64,000 nt of DNA from Pseudomonas sp. NC02. GTDB taxonomy: Bacteria > Pseudomonadota > Gammaproteobacteria > Pseudomonadales > Pseudomonadaceae. Position 1 is the stretch's first letter; each line of letters opens with the position of its first letter. A program made the translations under genes and the position numbers. The notes beneath the pieces are model-generated. The model saw nothing but the letters and a program-made list of their open reading frames with translations. It made no database searches and was not told the origin of the DNA. The stretch is taken from NCBI RefSeq assembly GCF_002874965.1, contig NZ_CP025624.1, forward strand, positions 5,766,001 to 5,830,000, written 5' to 3'. Shown piece after piece: positions 44,101 to 51,783 of the stretch.

Positions 44101-44721
44101 TCAACCCGGCGTCAGGCACTCCGGTCCATTCAGCTTCGGATCGTTGACCATATTGGCCAGCACCCGCTCGCGCAACGCGGTGGGTTCACTGGCCAACAAG
44201 GCCTGCAAGGTGTGCAGCGGGGTCTCGGGGTTCAGCCAGGCTGCCTGCCCCGCCGCATCCAGAATCAACGGTCGGCGCTGACTCTGCGCCGCCTGGGTCA
44301 CCACCGCCGTACTCAACCAAACCTGCTCCTGCACCGGATACGCCTCCCAGATCGCCGCAAAGAACAGCGTGCTGCCCTCCCCCGGCGTCAGCCAGTACGG
44401 GCGCTTGCGCTGGGTGCCGCGCCATTCGTAGAAACCATTGGCCGGAAGCAGGCAGCGGCGCTGGCGAAACGCTTCGCGAAACATCGGCTGTTCGGCAAGG
44501 GTTTCCGCCCGGGCATGGGCCGGTGTACGAGAGAGATCGGTCAGCCAGGGCGGCGTCAGGCCCCAGCGCGCCCGCGCCAGGGTGTGCTGGCCGTCACTCA
44601 GGCGCTGGATCAGCACCGAGTCATTGGGAGAGATGTTCCACTGGGCCTGCTGGTCGGCCGGGAAGCCCGGCAAGGCAGCAAACGCGGGGTTCCAGCGAAA
44701 CAGGGCATAACGTCCACACAT
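44101..44721 (-). CDS. SOS response-associated peptidase (SRAP, YedK family)
   Basis: A 206-residue SRAP protein starting MCGRYALF. After removal of the methionine, Cys2 forms a covalent thiazolidine link to abasic sites in single-stranded DNA, protecting them during replication. Other family residues seen are the ARAETL segment, the catalytic glutamate in FYEW and a late histidine-poor tail typical of shorter members. No LexA-type operator was recognised upstream. Confidence 0.9.
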   Translation of the reverse strand: MCGRYALFRWNPAFAALPGFPADQQAQWNISPNDSVLIQRLSDGQHTLARARWGLTPPWLTDLSRTPAHARAETLAEQPMFREAFRQRRCLLPANGFYEWRGTQRKRPYWLTPGEGSTLFFAAIWEAYPVQEQVWLSTAVVTQAAQSQRRPLILDAAGQAAWLNPETPLHTLQALLASEPTALRERVLANMVNDPKLNGPECLTPG

Positions 44722-44757
44722 GGGGCAACACGACTCTTGGAGAAACTGGCCGACAGC

Positions 44758-45018
44758 CTAACAGACCAGCACGTCGGGAAAGCTGTCGGGTTCATCACCG
44801 GGCAGTGGTTGCGCACCGTTGTAGGCGGTGATCAGCTCGCGGGCGTAGGCGGCCTGGTCGTTCTCCACCGCCAGCGCCAGCAGGCCATAGATCGGCAGTT
44901 CGCCGGTACCCCCGAGCAAATCGCGCCCCACCAGGTGCGCGGTGATGCCCTCGCTTTCGAGCATGCCTTGCAGCAGCTCGCCTTCCATCAGGTTTTCCGG
45001 CTCGTAGATTCGCTGCAT
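44758..45018 (-). CDS. DUF2007-type small protein (putative signal-transducing protein)
   Basis: An 86-residue cytosolic protein starting MQRIYEPENLMEGELLQGML, typical of the DUF2007 family: a small ferredoxin-like domain with no established function. It is 10 bases downstream of the cysteine-rich CPXCG-type gene, so both are one transcription unit. Confidence 0.85.
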   Translation of the reverse strand: MQRIYEPENLMEGELLQGMLESEGITAHLVGRDLLGGTGELPIYGLLALAVENDQAAYARELITAYNGAQPLPGDEPDSFPDVLVC

Positions 45019-45028
45019 GGGCGTACCT

Positions 45029-45208
45029 TTATTCGTTCTCGCTGCGCACGTTGAGCATCCATTCGTCGTCATGAACCTGCAGCTCGAAAACAATAGGCCG
45101 GCAGCACACCGGGCAGTCCTCAATATATTCCTGATCGCCCGCCGACAGGTCCAGTAGCGCCGTGACTACCTCTCCACAATAAGGACATTCGTACGACTCC
45201 TCTTCCAT
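45029..45208 (-). CDS. CPXCG-motif cysteine-rich zinc-ribbon protein
   Basis: A 59-residue protein with two cysteine pairs, CPYC and CPVC, expected to bind one zinc ion. I start it at the ATG with GGAG 6 bases upstream; a TTG four codons earlier is less likely. Family members are common in proteobacteria; their role is unknown. The C-terminal HDDEWMLNVRSENE tail is acidic. Confidence 0.85.
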   Translation of the reverse strand: MEEESYECPYCGEVVTALLDLSAGDQEYIEDCPVCCRPIVFELQVHDDEWMLNVRSENE

Positions 45209-45349
45209 CGCGGTCTCCAAGGTGACTTGTGCGTATAATCGCCGGTCTATTTACAGGGCTATTTTTCGTCCCGGCCAATTGCCCGGACCACGCCCTGATA
45301 TTTATTGTTCCAAACCTTTACTTACCCTAGCCGTTTCTAACAAGAGAGC

Positions 45350-46516
45350 ATGATGGGCGAATTCGATACCATCCGACCTTACAACGACAGCGAAGTCCCG
45401 GCAGTGCTGGCCCGACTGTTCAGTGACAAGGCCTTTCTGGACATCCTGACCCACTTTCGCTTCCCGCGCTTTGCCGGCGCCTTCGGCTGGCTGCTCAAGC
45501 CGATGATCGCTCATAAACTGCGCCGTGAGTTCGCCGGCGTCACCACCGTGGCCACGCTGCAGGACAAAGTCGAGTTTTACGTCGACCACACCATCGAGCG
45601 GGCAACCGACGGCGTGACCTATACCGGCGTGGAGCAGTTCAAGTCCGGCAGCGCCTACCTGTTCCTGGCCAACCACCGCGACATCGTGATGGACCCGGCC
45701 TTCGTCAACTACGCCGTGTACCACGCCGGCCTGCCGACGCCGCGCATCGCCATCGGCGACAACCTGCTGCAGAAGCCGTTTGTCAGCGACCTGATGCGCC
45801 TGAACAAGAGTTTCATCGTGCACCGCTCGATCACCGGGCGCAAAGAGAAGATGGCGGCCTATCAGTTGCTGTCGGCCTACATCAACCATTCGATTCGCAA
45901 CGACTGCCAGTCGATCTGGATCGCCCAGGCCGAAGGCCGCGCCAAGGATGGGGATGATCGCACCGAGTCGGCGATCCTCAAGATGTTCCACATGAGCCGC
46001 AAGGACGAGCCGTTCGCCGAGGTCATCCAGTCACTGAACCTGACGCCCGTGTCCATCAGCTACGAATACGACCCGTGCGACGCAGCCAAGGCCCGCGAGC
46101 TGTACATCCGCGCCACCACCGGCACCTACAGCAAGGCGCCGGGGGAAGATGACGTGAGCATCGCCCTGGGCATCACCGGCTACAAGGGCCGGGTACACGT
46201 CAACTTCGCGCCGCCGATCACCGAGGCGTTCGAAGACACCAAGCTGTTGGCGATCGAAATGGACCGGCAGATCCTGGGTGGGTATCGGTTGTTCCCGGTG
46301 CATTACCTGGCGTACGCCCAATGGAGCGATGCCGATCCGCAATTGCAGGTACCGACCGCAGCCGAGGTATTCCCGGCGGACGAGTTGGCCAAGGCAAAGG
46401 CAGAGTGGGAGCGGCGCTTGAATGCGTGCCCGGCCGAGCATCGGCCGTATCTGGTGTTGCAATACGCGACGCCGGTGAGGAATCAGTACCGGGTCAAGGC
46501 CGGGATTGCCCTGTAA
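45350..46516 (+). CDS. PlsC-like glycerolipid acyltransferase
   Basis: A 388-residue acyltransferase of the 1-acylglycerol-3-phosphate acyltransferase superfamily. The first motif reads NHRDIVMD (residues 108-115), i.e. histidine followed by aspartate after five residues rather than the usual four, or with D111 taking that role. A later AEGRAKDGDD corresponds to the substrate-binding EGxR motif. There is no clear transmembrane helix at the N-terminus. Substrate (lysophosphatidate or another lysolipid) is not determined. Two adjacent ATGs leave the start open by one codon. Confidence 0.85.
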   Translation: MMGEFDTIRPYNDSEVPAVLARLFSDKAFLDILTHFRFPRFAGAFGWLLKPMIAHKLRREFAGVTTVATLQDKVEFYVDHTIERATDGVTYTGVEQFKSGSAYLFLANHRDIVMDPAFVNYAVYHAGLPTPRIAIGDNLLQKPFVSDLMRLNKSFIVHRSITGRKEKMAAYQLLSAYINHSIRNDCQSIWIAQAEGRAKDGDDRTESAILKMFHMSRKDEPFAEVIQSLNLTPVSISYEYDPCDAAKARELYIRATTGTYSKAPGEDDVSIALGITGYKGRVHVNFAPPITEAFEDTKLLAIEMDRQILGGYRLFPVHYLAYAQWSDADPQLQVPTAAEVFPADELAKAKAEWERRLNACPAEHRPYLVLQYATPVRNQYRVKAGIAL

Positions 46517-46544
46517 CCCGGTACCAGCAACAGCGCAAACTCAA

Positions 46545-46633
46545 TGTGGGAGCGGGCTTGCTCGCGAAGGCGGTGGATCAGCCAATCATGTATTGACTGA
46601 CACCGCGCTTTCGCGAGCAAGCCCGCTCCCACA
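46545..46633. repeat. paired REP element (REPIN), family TGTGGGAGCGGGCTTGCTCG
   Basis: Inverted copies of the TGTGGGAGCGGGCTTGCTCG sequence lie between two convergent genes; the central loop differs from those of the copies at 43993 and 54441. Confidence 0.92.
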
Positions 46634-46651
46634 GTTGTTTTTAGGGTGTTC

Positions 46652-46909
46652 CTACAATCGGGTACTAAGAAAGGACACCAGCAACGCCAGCCCCAGACAG
46701 GCAAACCCCAACCGGTAGAACAGGCGATAGGTACGCTGCGTCAACACGTCCAGATACAGCATCGGCTGATCAATGGCACGCAGTTCGCTTTGCGCGGCAA
46801 GGCGGGCCATCGCGCGCTGTTCATGCAGGCGCGTGACAAACAGCAGCCATGCCGCCGGGCAGGCCAGTAACAGGGCAAGGGAATTGAGCAGTAGTGCGGT
46901 CAGCGACAT
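46652..46909 (-). CDS. small two-helix membrane protein of unknown function
   Basis: An 85-residue protein with a hydrophobic helix at each end (about 2-24 and 66-83) and a basic middle segment (residues 27-60). GAGG lies 6 bases before the ATG. I recognise no family. Its upstream region shares an operator-like element with the M48 protease gene (TTGTATCTGG followed by GATAC), which suggests co-regulation, perhaps in envelope stress; that role is inference. Confidence 0.75.
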   Translation of the reverse strand: MSLTALLLNSLALLLACPAAWLLFVTRLHEQRAMARLAAQSELRAIDQPMLYLDVLTQRTYRLFYRLGFACLGLALLVSFLSTRL

Positions 46910-46921
46910 CGCAAACCTCGA

Positions 46922-46954
46922 TGTATCAGTGTCTTGGTATCAATCCAGATACAA
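46922..46954 (-). promoter_or_regulatory. GTATC/GATAC repeat cluster shared with the M48 protease promoter
   Basis: GTATC (46937-46941) and GATAC (46948-46952) form an inverted repeat with a 6-base spacer, and a further TGTATC is at 46922-46927. On the coding strand of the 85-residue gene it reads TTGTATCTGG, ATT, GATAC. The first ten bases are identical to those at 41631-41640. Confidence 0.55.
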
Positions 46955-47090
46955 ACCTGAATGATATGCGCCGCCTGCGCGTCATTACTCCTTCCCCATT
47001 GACGGCTAATGTATCCAGTAATTTACAGCGTCACCTGAACGTCACCTTAACAAGCCACTCTGTTGCCCTTCGAAAGCCCGGGAGCTTGTC

Positions 47091-47300
47091 ATGTTGCACG
47101 CGCAGAACCAGGATCGGCTGTATCTGATTGCCCCAAGCGATGAGCAAGAGGCCCTGGTGGGCGGCCTCGCGTTCAATGTGCAGGACCGCCACTGGCTGGT
47201 GTATTGCGCCCTCGGCGGGCATCAACATGCCGACCTGCCGGAGTTGGACTTGCTCACTGGCGTGAGTGTGCTGGACTTTTATATCGAAACGGCTGCATGA
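47091..47300 (+). CDS. small hypothetical protein
   Basis: A 69-residue soluble protein (starts MLHAQNQDRLYLIAPSDEQ) with a good ribosome binding site (GGGAG 7 bases before ATG) and a bidirectional terminator right after it. I recognise no domain. It is divergent from the 85-residue membrane-protein gene. Coding is supported by the start context and the terminator, not by any known relative. Confidence 0.65.
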   Translation: MLHAQNQDRLYLIAPSDEQEALVGGLAFNVQDRHWLVYCALGGHQHADLPELDLLTGVSVLDFYIETAA

Positions 47301-47313
47301 AAACGGCAGGCGT

Positions 47314-47348
47314 AAAAAAACCGGGCTCAGTGATGAGCCCGGTTTTTT
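47314..47348. terminator. bidirectional intrinsic terminator
   Basis: AAAAAACCGGGCTCA / TGAGCCCGGTTTTTT hairpin with a short loop, between the 69-residue gene and the convergent YajG-family gene. Confidence 0.92.
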
Positions 47349-47407
47349 GATCGTTCCCACGCGCCGCAAAGGAATGCCGACTGGGGCGCTCCGCGCCCGC
47401 CTGACGG

Positions 47408-47992
47408 TTACTGCGAGCTGAGCAGCGAACCGATGCTCGGGTCCTTGAACAGGCGCGTCAGGGCATCGCTCAACACGTCGCTGACCAGCTTGGTGTTGGT
47501 TTCCTGGTTCGGCGCCATGCCGAAGCGCTGGTCCAGGGATGCGCCGTAACGGCCGCTGTAGCGACGGGTACCGGCAGTCACGTCGGACTTGAAGGTCGCG
47601 CCGATGGTGGCTTCAGTCACGTACAGGCCTTCCTTGGGCGACTGATACTTCAGCTCGGCCAGGGTGATGGTCAGTTGTGGCGCACCTGGCGAGTTGGAAG
47701 GGGTGAAGCCCAACAGGCGCACGGCCGCTTCGGCCTGGGCTTGCAGCTTGGGCAGCACGTCCGCACCGGTCACCGTAATGGCGCTGGTTTCCGGGTACAG
47801 GCCGCCACGGGTGCCGAGGGTCGGCGACGGACGACCGTCAACCACACGCACCGACACCGGCTGGCCATGGCCGACAGGCGCCAGCTGGGTGGTGATTTTC
47901 GGTTGCGGGCTGAGTTGTTGCGGGCTGTGGGCGCAGCCAACCAGGGTCAAACTGGTCACAGTGATCAAACCGAACAACAGGCGTTGCAACAT
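47408..47992 (-). CDS. YajG-family lipoprotein
   Basis: A 194-residue lipoprotein (lipobox cysteine C20, LTLVGC) matching the YajG family, which has no fixed function in E. coli. I chose the second of two close ATGs, because GGAG lies 8 bases before it but only 2 bases before the first. Conserved segments are VRVVDGRPSPTLGTRGG and the C-terminal TNTKLVSDVLSDALTRLF. Confidence 0.87.
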   Translation of the reverse strand: MLQRLLFGLITVTSLTLVGCAHSPQQLSPQPKITTQLAPVGHGQPVSVRVVDGRPSPTLGTRGGLYPETSAITVTGADVLPKLQAQAEAAVRLLGFTPSNSPGAPQLTITLAELKYQSPKEGLYVTEATIGATFKSDVTAGTRRYSGRYGASLDQRFGMAPNQETNTKLVSDVLSDALTRLFKDPSIGSLLSSQ

Positions 47993-48176
47993 ACTCATTT
48001 CTCCAGGACTAGATGCAAACAGGGCGCCAGTATAACGGTGAGCGCTCGCCACTCACCAGAATTCCTGAACGGCGCCTGAACTGTCGGCGAAATTACAATT
48101 TTCACACAGAACCGTCACCTCAATGTCATGCCAGACTGCCAACCTTCGCAGCATGTAACGAACCGGGTACACAGCC

Positions 48177-48410
48177 ATGCGCCTTCTCAAATCTTTGTTC
48201 TTTTCCCACGCCAGCCATCGCCACTTCGCCCTGCTCGACGCCCAAGGCTGCTGCCAGGCTTTCAAGCAGTGCAGCCTGCCGCCCGTCGGTGAAGGCTGGG
48301 TCGAAGTCGAAGAGACCCGCCTGAGCTGGATGCACCGTCCGCTGCCCGCCAGCGCGCGCGTCAGCCCCCGGGTTTCGCAGCCACAGGCACGGCACGCGTT
48401 GGCCTCCTGA
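48177..48410 (+). CDS. small hypothetical protein, basic and cysteine-containing
   Basis: A 77-residue frame beginning MRLLKSLFFSHASHRHFALLDAQG. No domain is recognised and the ribosome binding site is weak (GGGTA about 9 bases upstream). The codon pattern is like that of nearby genes, and the N-terminal part reads like a real fold with a hydrophobic pattern, so I keep it as probable. Confidence 0.5.
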   Translation: MRLLKSLFFSHASHRHFALLDAQGCCQAFKQCSLPPVGEGWVEVEETRLSWMHRPLPASARVSPRVSQPQARHALAS

Positions 48411-49137
48411 CCAGACTGCTAATAAAAGTCATTAAACACGTCCATTTGCGCGCATTTCTTCGCTACAATCTCCCCCCGATTATAAGGACGTCTCCTGATC
48501 GGGCCTCGCAGCATCGCTAATGCACTTGTATTAGCTCCCCCGCACCGCCCACAGAGAGCCGCCCACACAGATCGTGTGAAGCTGGCGAGCTTGCTGTTTT
48601 CTCTGCAAACCATCGTCTTTACCCGAATCTGCCAGAGCTGCCATGCGCTCGGCCACTTGAGTTGTTTGCCCGTTTTGCCGCTTGCCGGCAGTGATTTCGG
48701 GCCAGGTGCCAGGCTGGGGCAGCCCTTTTTTGAGGTTCACGTCTTCAAAAGAGCGTGAAAAAAACGGGTTTTCACAACTTCACAAGAGTGTGGCGAGCAA
48801 ATGAATAGTTTTGCGTTTGTACAAGCACCATCAGCGTCTGGAACAGCCCCACCACACAGGACCGAGCACTCCTCAAGAACCGGAGCTTGAAGCCTGTCCG
48901 CTACGGATTTGGTTGCACGATCGGACGAGCTTGACCATAAGTCGAATTGCCACAGGCGCCCTTAAATGCGTTCATACGCAGATCAGGCCCGGTCGGCAGC
49001 GTCCGCTTGCGATAAATTGCGAAGAATCGGACATGGCGATCCTGGCCATGGGTAACCTGGGGCATCACGTGAACCGCCCCGTCACTCCTGGCAGCCATGC
49101 CGTCAATTTGGTGCTGCAGATTTTGGAGACGCGTTAA
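48411..49137 (+). other. long non-coding stretch upstream of mqo
   Basis: These 727 bases contain no convincing gene on either strand. AT-rich promoter-like hexamers TACAAT (48464-48469) and TATAAG (48481-48486) lie near the left end, giving a possible leader of more than 600 bases on the mqo transcript. The inner part has a CTAAT/ATTAG inverted repeat near 48519-48536 and an A-rich patch near 48747-48790. A GGAGACGCGTTAA stretch just before 49138 is the mqo ribosome binding site. A long regulated leader, an unannotated small RNA, or a remnant of a rearranged upstream region are all possible. Confidence 0.5.
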
Positions 49138-50646
49138 ATGGCGCATAACGAAGCAGTCGACGTAGTACTGGTAGGTGCGGGCATCATGAGTGCCACCCTC
49201 GCCGTACTGCTCAAAGAGCTCGACCCCGGCCTCAAGCTGGAAGTCGTTGAGCTGATGGATTCGGGTGCCGCGGAAAGTTCCAACCCGTGGAACAACGCCG
49301 GTACCGGCCACGCCGGGCTGTGTGAGCTGAACTACACACCGCAGGCCGCCGACGGCTCCATCGACATCAAGAAAGCCGTGCACATCAACACCCAATTCGA
49401 GGTGTCGAAGCAGTTCTGGGCCTACCTGACCAAGAAAGGCACCTTTGGCTCGTCCAAATCCTTTATCAGCCCCGTGCCGCACCTGAGCTTCGTACAGGGC
49501 GAGAAAGGCGTGTCGTTCCTCAAGAAGCGTTTTGAAACCCTCAGCCAGCACCACGCGTTCTCGGACATGCACTACACCGAAGACCGCAGCGAGATGGCCG
49601 AGTGGATGCCGCTGATGATGCCCGGCCGCCCGCTGGACGAAAAAATCGCCGCCACCCGCGTGATGAACGGCACCGACGTCAACTTCGGCGCCCTGACCAA
49701 CCAGTTGCTCTCGCACCTGACCAGCGCCCCGGATGCCCAGGTCAAGTACAGCAAGCGCGTCACCGGCCTCAAGCGCAACGGCGCCGGCTGGACCGTGAGC
49801 ATCAAGGACGTCAACAGCGGCAATTCCCGTGATGTGGACGCCAAGTTCGTGTTCCTCGGCGCCGGTGGCGCGGCCCTGCCGCTGTTGCAAGCCTCGGGCA
49901 TCGAGGAAAGCAAGGGCTTCGGCGGCTTCCCGGTCAGCGGCCAGTGGCTGCGTTGCGACAACCCGGAAGTGGTCAAGCACCACCAGGCCAAGGTCTACAG
50001 CCAGGCGGCCGTGGGTTCGCCACCGATGTCGGTGCCGCACCTCGACACCCGTGTGGTCGACGGCAAGAAATCCCTGCTGTTCGGGCCATACGCCGGTTTC
50101 ACCACCAAGTTCCTCAAGCACGGCTCGTTCCTTGACCTGCCCATGTCGATTCGTGCCGGCAACATCGGCCCGATGCTGGCCGTGGCCCGGGACAACATGG
50201 ACCTGACCAAGTACCTGGTCAGCGAGGTGCGCCAGTCCATGGAGCAGCGCCTGGAATCCCTGCGTCGCTTCTACCCTGAGGCAAAAGCCGAAGACTGGCG
50301 CCTGGAAGTGGCCGGCCAACGGGTGCAGATCATCAAGAAAGACCCGAAGAAAGGCGGCGTGCTGCAATTCGGTACCGAACTGGTTGCGGCCAAGGACGGT
50401 TCGCTGGCCGCCCTGCTCGGCGCGTCTCCAGGTGCTTCGGTGACCGTGTCGATCATGCTGGAACTGATCGAACGCTGCTTCCCGACGAAAGCGGCCGGTG
50501 AGTGGGCCGCCAAGCTGCACGAGATCTTCCCGGCTCGGGAAAAGGTCCTGGAGACCGATGCCGAGCTGTATCGCAAGATCAACACGCAGAACAACATCAG
50601 CCTGGAACTGGTTGAGCAGAGCAGCGAGACCGAAAGCTACGCTTGA
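49138..50646 (+). CDS. mqo: malate:quinone oxidoreductase
   Basis: FAD-dependent, membrane-associated enzyme that oxidises malate to oxaloacetate and passes electrons to quinone; pseudomonads use it in the TCA cycle in place of or beside malate dehydrogenase. The 502-residue protein begins with the FAD loop [19 protein letters not shown] (about 8-26) and has [20 protein letters not shown], a strong family signature, and a C-terminal [19 protein letters not shown]. The following genes match the P. aeruginosa PA4640 neighbourhood, so it is the mqoB-type paralogue. Confidence 0.96.
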   Translation: MAHNEAVDVVLVGAGIMSATLAVLLKELDPGLKLEVVELMDSGAAESSNPWNNAGTGHAGLCELNYTPQAADGSIDIKKAVHINTQFEVSKQFWAYLTKKGTFGSSKSFISPVPHLSFVQGEKGVSFLKKRFETLSQHHAFSDMHYTEDRSEMAEWMPLMMPGRPLDEKIAATRVMNGTDVNFGALTNQLLSHLTSAPDAQVKYSKRVTGLKRNGAGWTVSIKDVNSGNSRDVDAKFVFLGAGGAALPLLQASGIEESKGFGGFPVSGQWLRCDNPEVVKHHQAKVYSQAAVGSPPMSVPHLDTRVVDGKKSLLFGPYAGFTTKFLKHGSFLDLPMSIRAGNIGPMLAVARDNMDLTKYLVSEVRQSMEQRLESLRRFYPEAKAEDWRLEVAGQRVQIIKKDPKKGGVLQFGTELVAAKDGSLAALLGASPGASVTVSIMLELIERCFPTKAAGEWAAKLHEIFPAREKVLETDAELYRKINTQNNISLELVEQSSETESYA

Positions 50647-50676
50647 GCGTCGTGACGCAGAGTGTCAGTGGACGCA

Positions 50677-50697
50677 TTCCCACGCAGAGCGTGGGAA
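50677..50697. repeat. short palindromic repeat TTCCCACGC-AGA-GCGTGGGAA
   Basis: A perfect 9-bp inverted repeat with a 3-base loop directly in front of the mqo terminator. A decayed relative (GTTCCCACGC...) lies at about 47354-47363. This palindrome type is frequent between Pseudomonas genes. Confidence 0.6.
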
Positions 50698-50700
50698 CGA

Positions 50701-50728
50701 AAAACGCCCCTAACGGGGCGTTTTTTTT
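50701..50728. terminator. intrinsic terminator after mqo (works on both strands)
   Basis: AAAACGCCCC-TAA-CGGGGCG followed by eight T on the plus strand; the A-run on the other side also serves the convergent PA4642-like gene. Confidence 0.92.
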
Positions 50729-50740
50729 CGTCCGCAACAA

Positions 50741-51028
50741 TCAGCCGCGAGCTTGTTCGATCAGCTCGATGTACTCGGCGGCGTTGCGCTGGTCCTTGAT
50801 CACTTCAACGAAGGTCAGGCCATGCTCGTCCTTGCCATCGAGGTCCAGGCCGGCTTCCTTGAAGAAAACCAGGAAGCGTTCGAAGTCGTCGATACGCAGG
50901 CCGCGGTAGGCCTTGATCAGTTTGTGCAGGGACGGCGAAGTGGCGTCTACCGGCTCGAAATCCAGGAACAGCTTGATTTGCTCGTCGCCGATTTCATCAC
51001 CAATCACCTGTTTCTTATCTTTACGCAT
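50741..51028 (-). CDS. PA4642-family protein
   Basis: A 95-residue acidic soluble protein starting MRKDKKQVIGDEIGDEQIKLFL, matching the small PA4642 family of pseudomonads. The function is unknown. GGAG lies 7 bases before the ATG. It is placed next to mqo and the PA4643-like gene as in P. aeruginosa. Confidence 0.87.
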   Translation of the reverse strand: MRKDKKQVIGDEIGDEQIKLFLDFEPVDATSPSLHKLIKAYRGLRIDDFERFLVFFKEAGLDLDGKDEHGLTFVEVIKDQRNAAEYIELIEQARG

Positions 51029-51109
51029 TACCGACTCCAGCCTGCAGACATTTACACGGGAAAAGCAGTTTACCTGCGGCACAGCGGCTTCGAAAGCTAC
51101 GCGAACCAA

Positions 51110-51198
51110 TGTGGGAGCCGGCTTGCCTGCGATAGCGGTGCATCAGTAACAGATGGGCCAACGGACCCACCGCTATCGCAGGCAAGCCAGCTCCCACA
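51110..51198. repeat. paired REP element (REPIN), family TGTGGGAGCTGGCTTGCCTG
   Basis: TGTGGGAGCCGGCTTGCCTGC and its inverted copy GCAGGCAAGCCAGCTCCCACA enclose a further GATAGCGGTG / CACCGCTATC inverted pair. It lies upstream of the PA4642-like gene. Same family as 40626-40713. Confidence 0.9.
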
Positions 51199-51236
51199 TT
51201 GACTGTATTTACACCGCCGAATGCGCGTCGGCTGGA

Positions 51237-51722
51237 TTATTTGGCGCGCACCGCCCCGGTGTGCAAATCGGCCCAGATATGGCCGTTGGCGTAAGTGAGG
51301 AATTGCACATAGACCGTGTCATTGCGCAACAAGTCGACGATCACCCGATACTGGGTCACCGGATACGACAAGGTCAGGGTTTTGCTTTTGTCGTCGAACA
51401 CCGGCTTTTTCAGGCTTTTGCTTTCAGCATCAAAGTTGAGGATCACCTGGGCGATGGTCGCGCCTTTGTTCAGGGACTTGCCCTTGAGGCGGATCATCAA
51501 CGGCGAGGTCACCGGGATCGGCTGCTGGGTGGATTGGCGCTGGTTACCCACCACCACCGAATACTCGGTGACTTGCAGCAATTGCTGCTGGTCCGGGGTT
51601 TCGGCGCGCAGGGTCAGGTCGTCGGGCGGCAGGAATTGGCTGTGCAGCGGCGCCGGAGCAGCCGCCAGGGGCAAACTGAGGGTCAGCGCCAGGGCGGCGC
51701 AGGTGCGAATCAACAGGCTCAT
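51237..51722 (-). CDS. exported hypothetical protein (PA4643-like position)
   Basis: A 161-residue protein with a clear Sec signal peptide (MSLLIRTCAALALTLSLPLA, cleavage near AAA). The mature part looks like a small beta-rich periplasmic domain (VTEYSVVVGNQRQS, KTLTLSYPVTQYRVIV). No named domain is recognised. GGAG lies 7 bases before the chosen ATG. It lies between the PA4642-like gene and hpt. Confidence 0.82.
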   Translation of the reverse strand: MSLLIRTCAALALTLSLPLAAAPAPLHSQFLPPDDLTLRAETPDQQQLLQVTEYSVVVGNQRQSTQQPIPVTSPLMIRLKGKSLNKGATIAQVILNFDAESKSLKKPVFDDKSKTLTLSYPVTQYRVIVDLLRNDTVYVQFLTYANGHIWADLHTGAVRAK

Positions 51723-51783
51723 GAACAGCTCCAGACGCAGGGGCCAAGCACGATAGCATGACAACCCTGCGCCTGAATCCCGC

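Noticed and set aside
47007..47032. LexA-like sequence (TGTATCC...TTACAG) before the 69-residue gene
   Set aside because: It lacks the CTG-N10-CAG spacing of the gamma-proteobacterial LexA box.
48576..48758. 60-codon plus-strand frame in the leader of mqo
   Set aside because: No ribosome binding site, irregular composition and no recognisable fold; kept only as part of the non-coding stretch.
48811..49137. 108-codon plus-strand frame ending directly before mqo
   Set aside because: Ends in the ribosome binding site of mqo and has a composition unlike a protein; probably chance.
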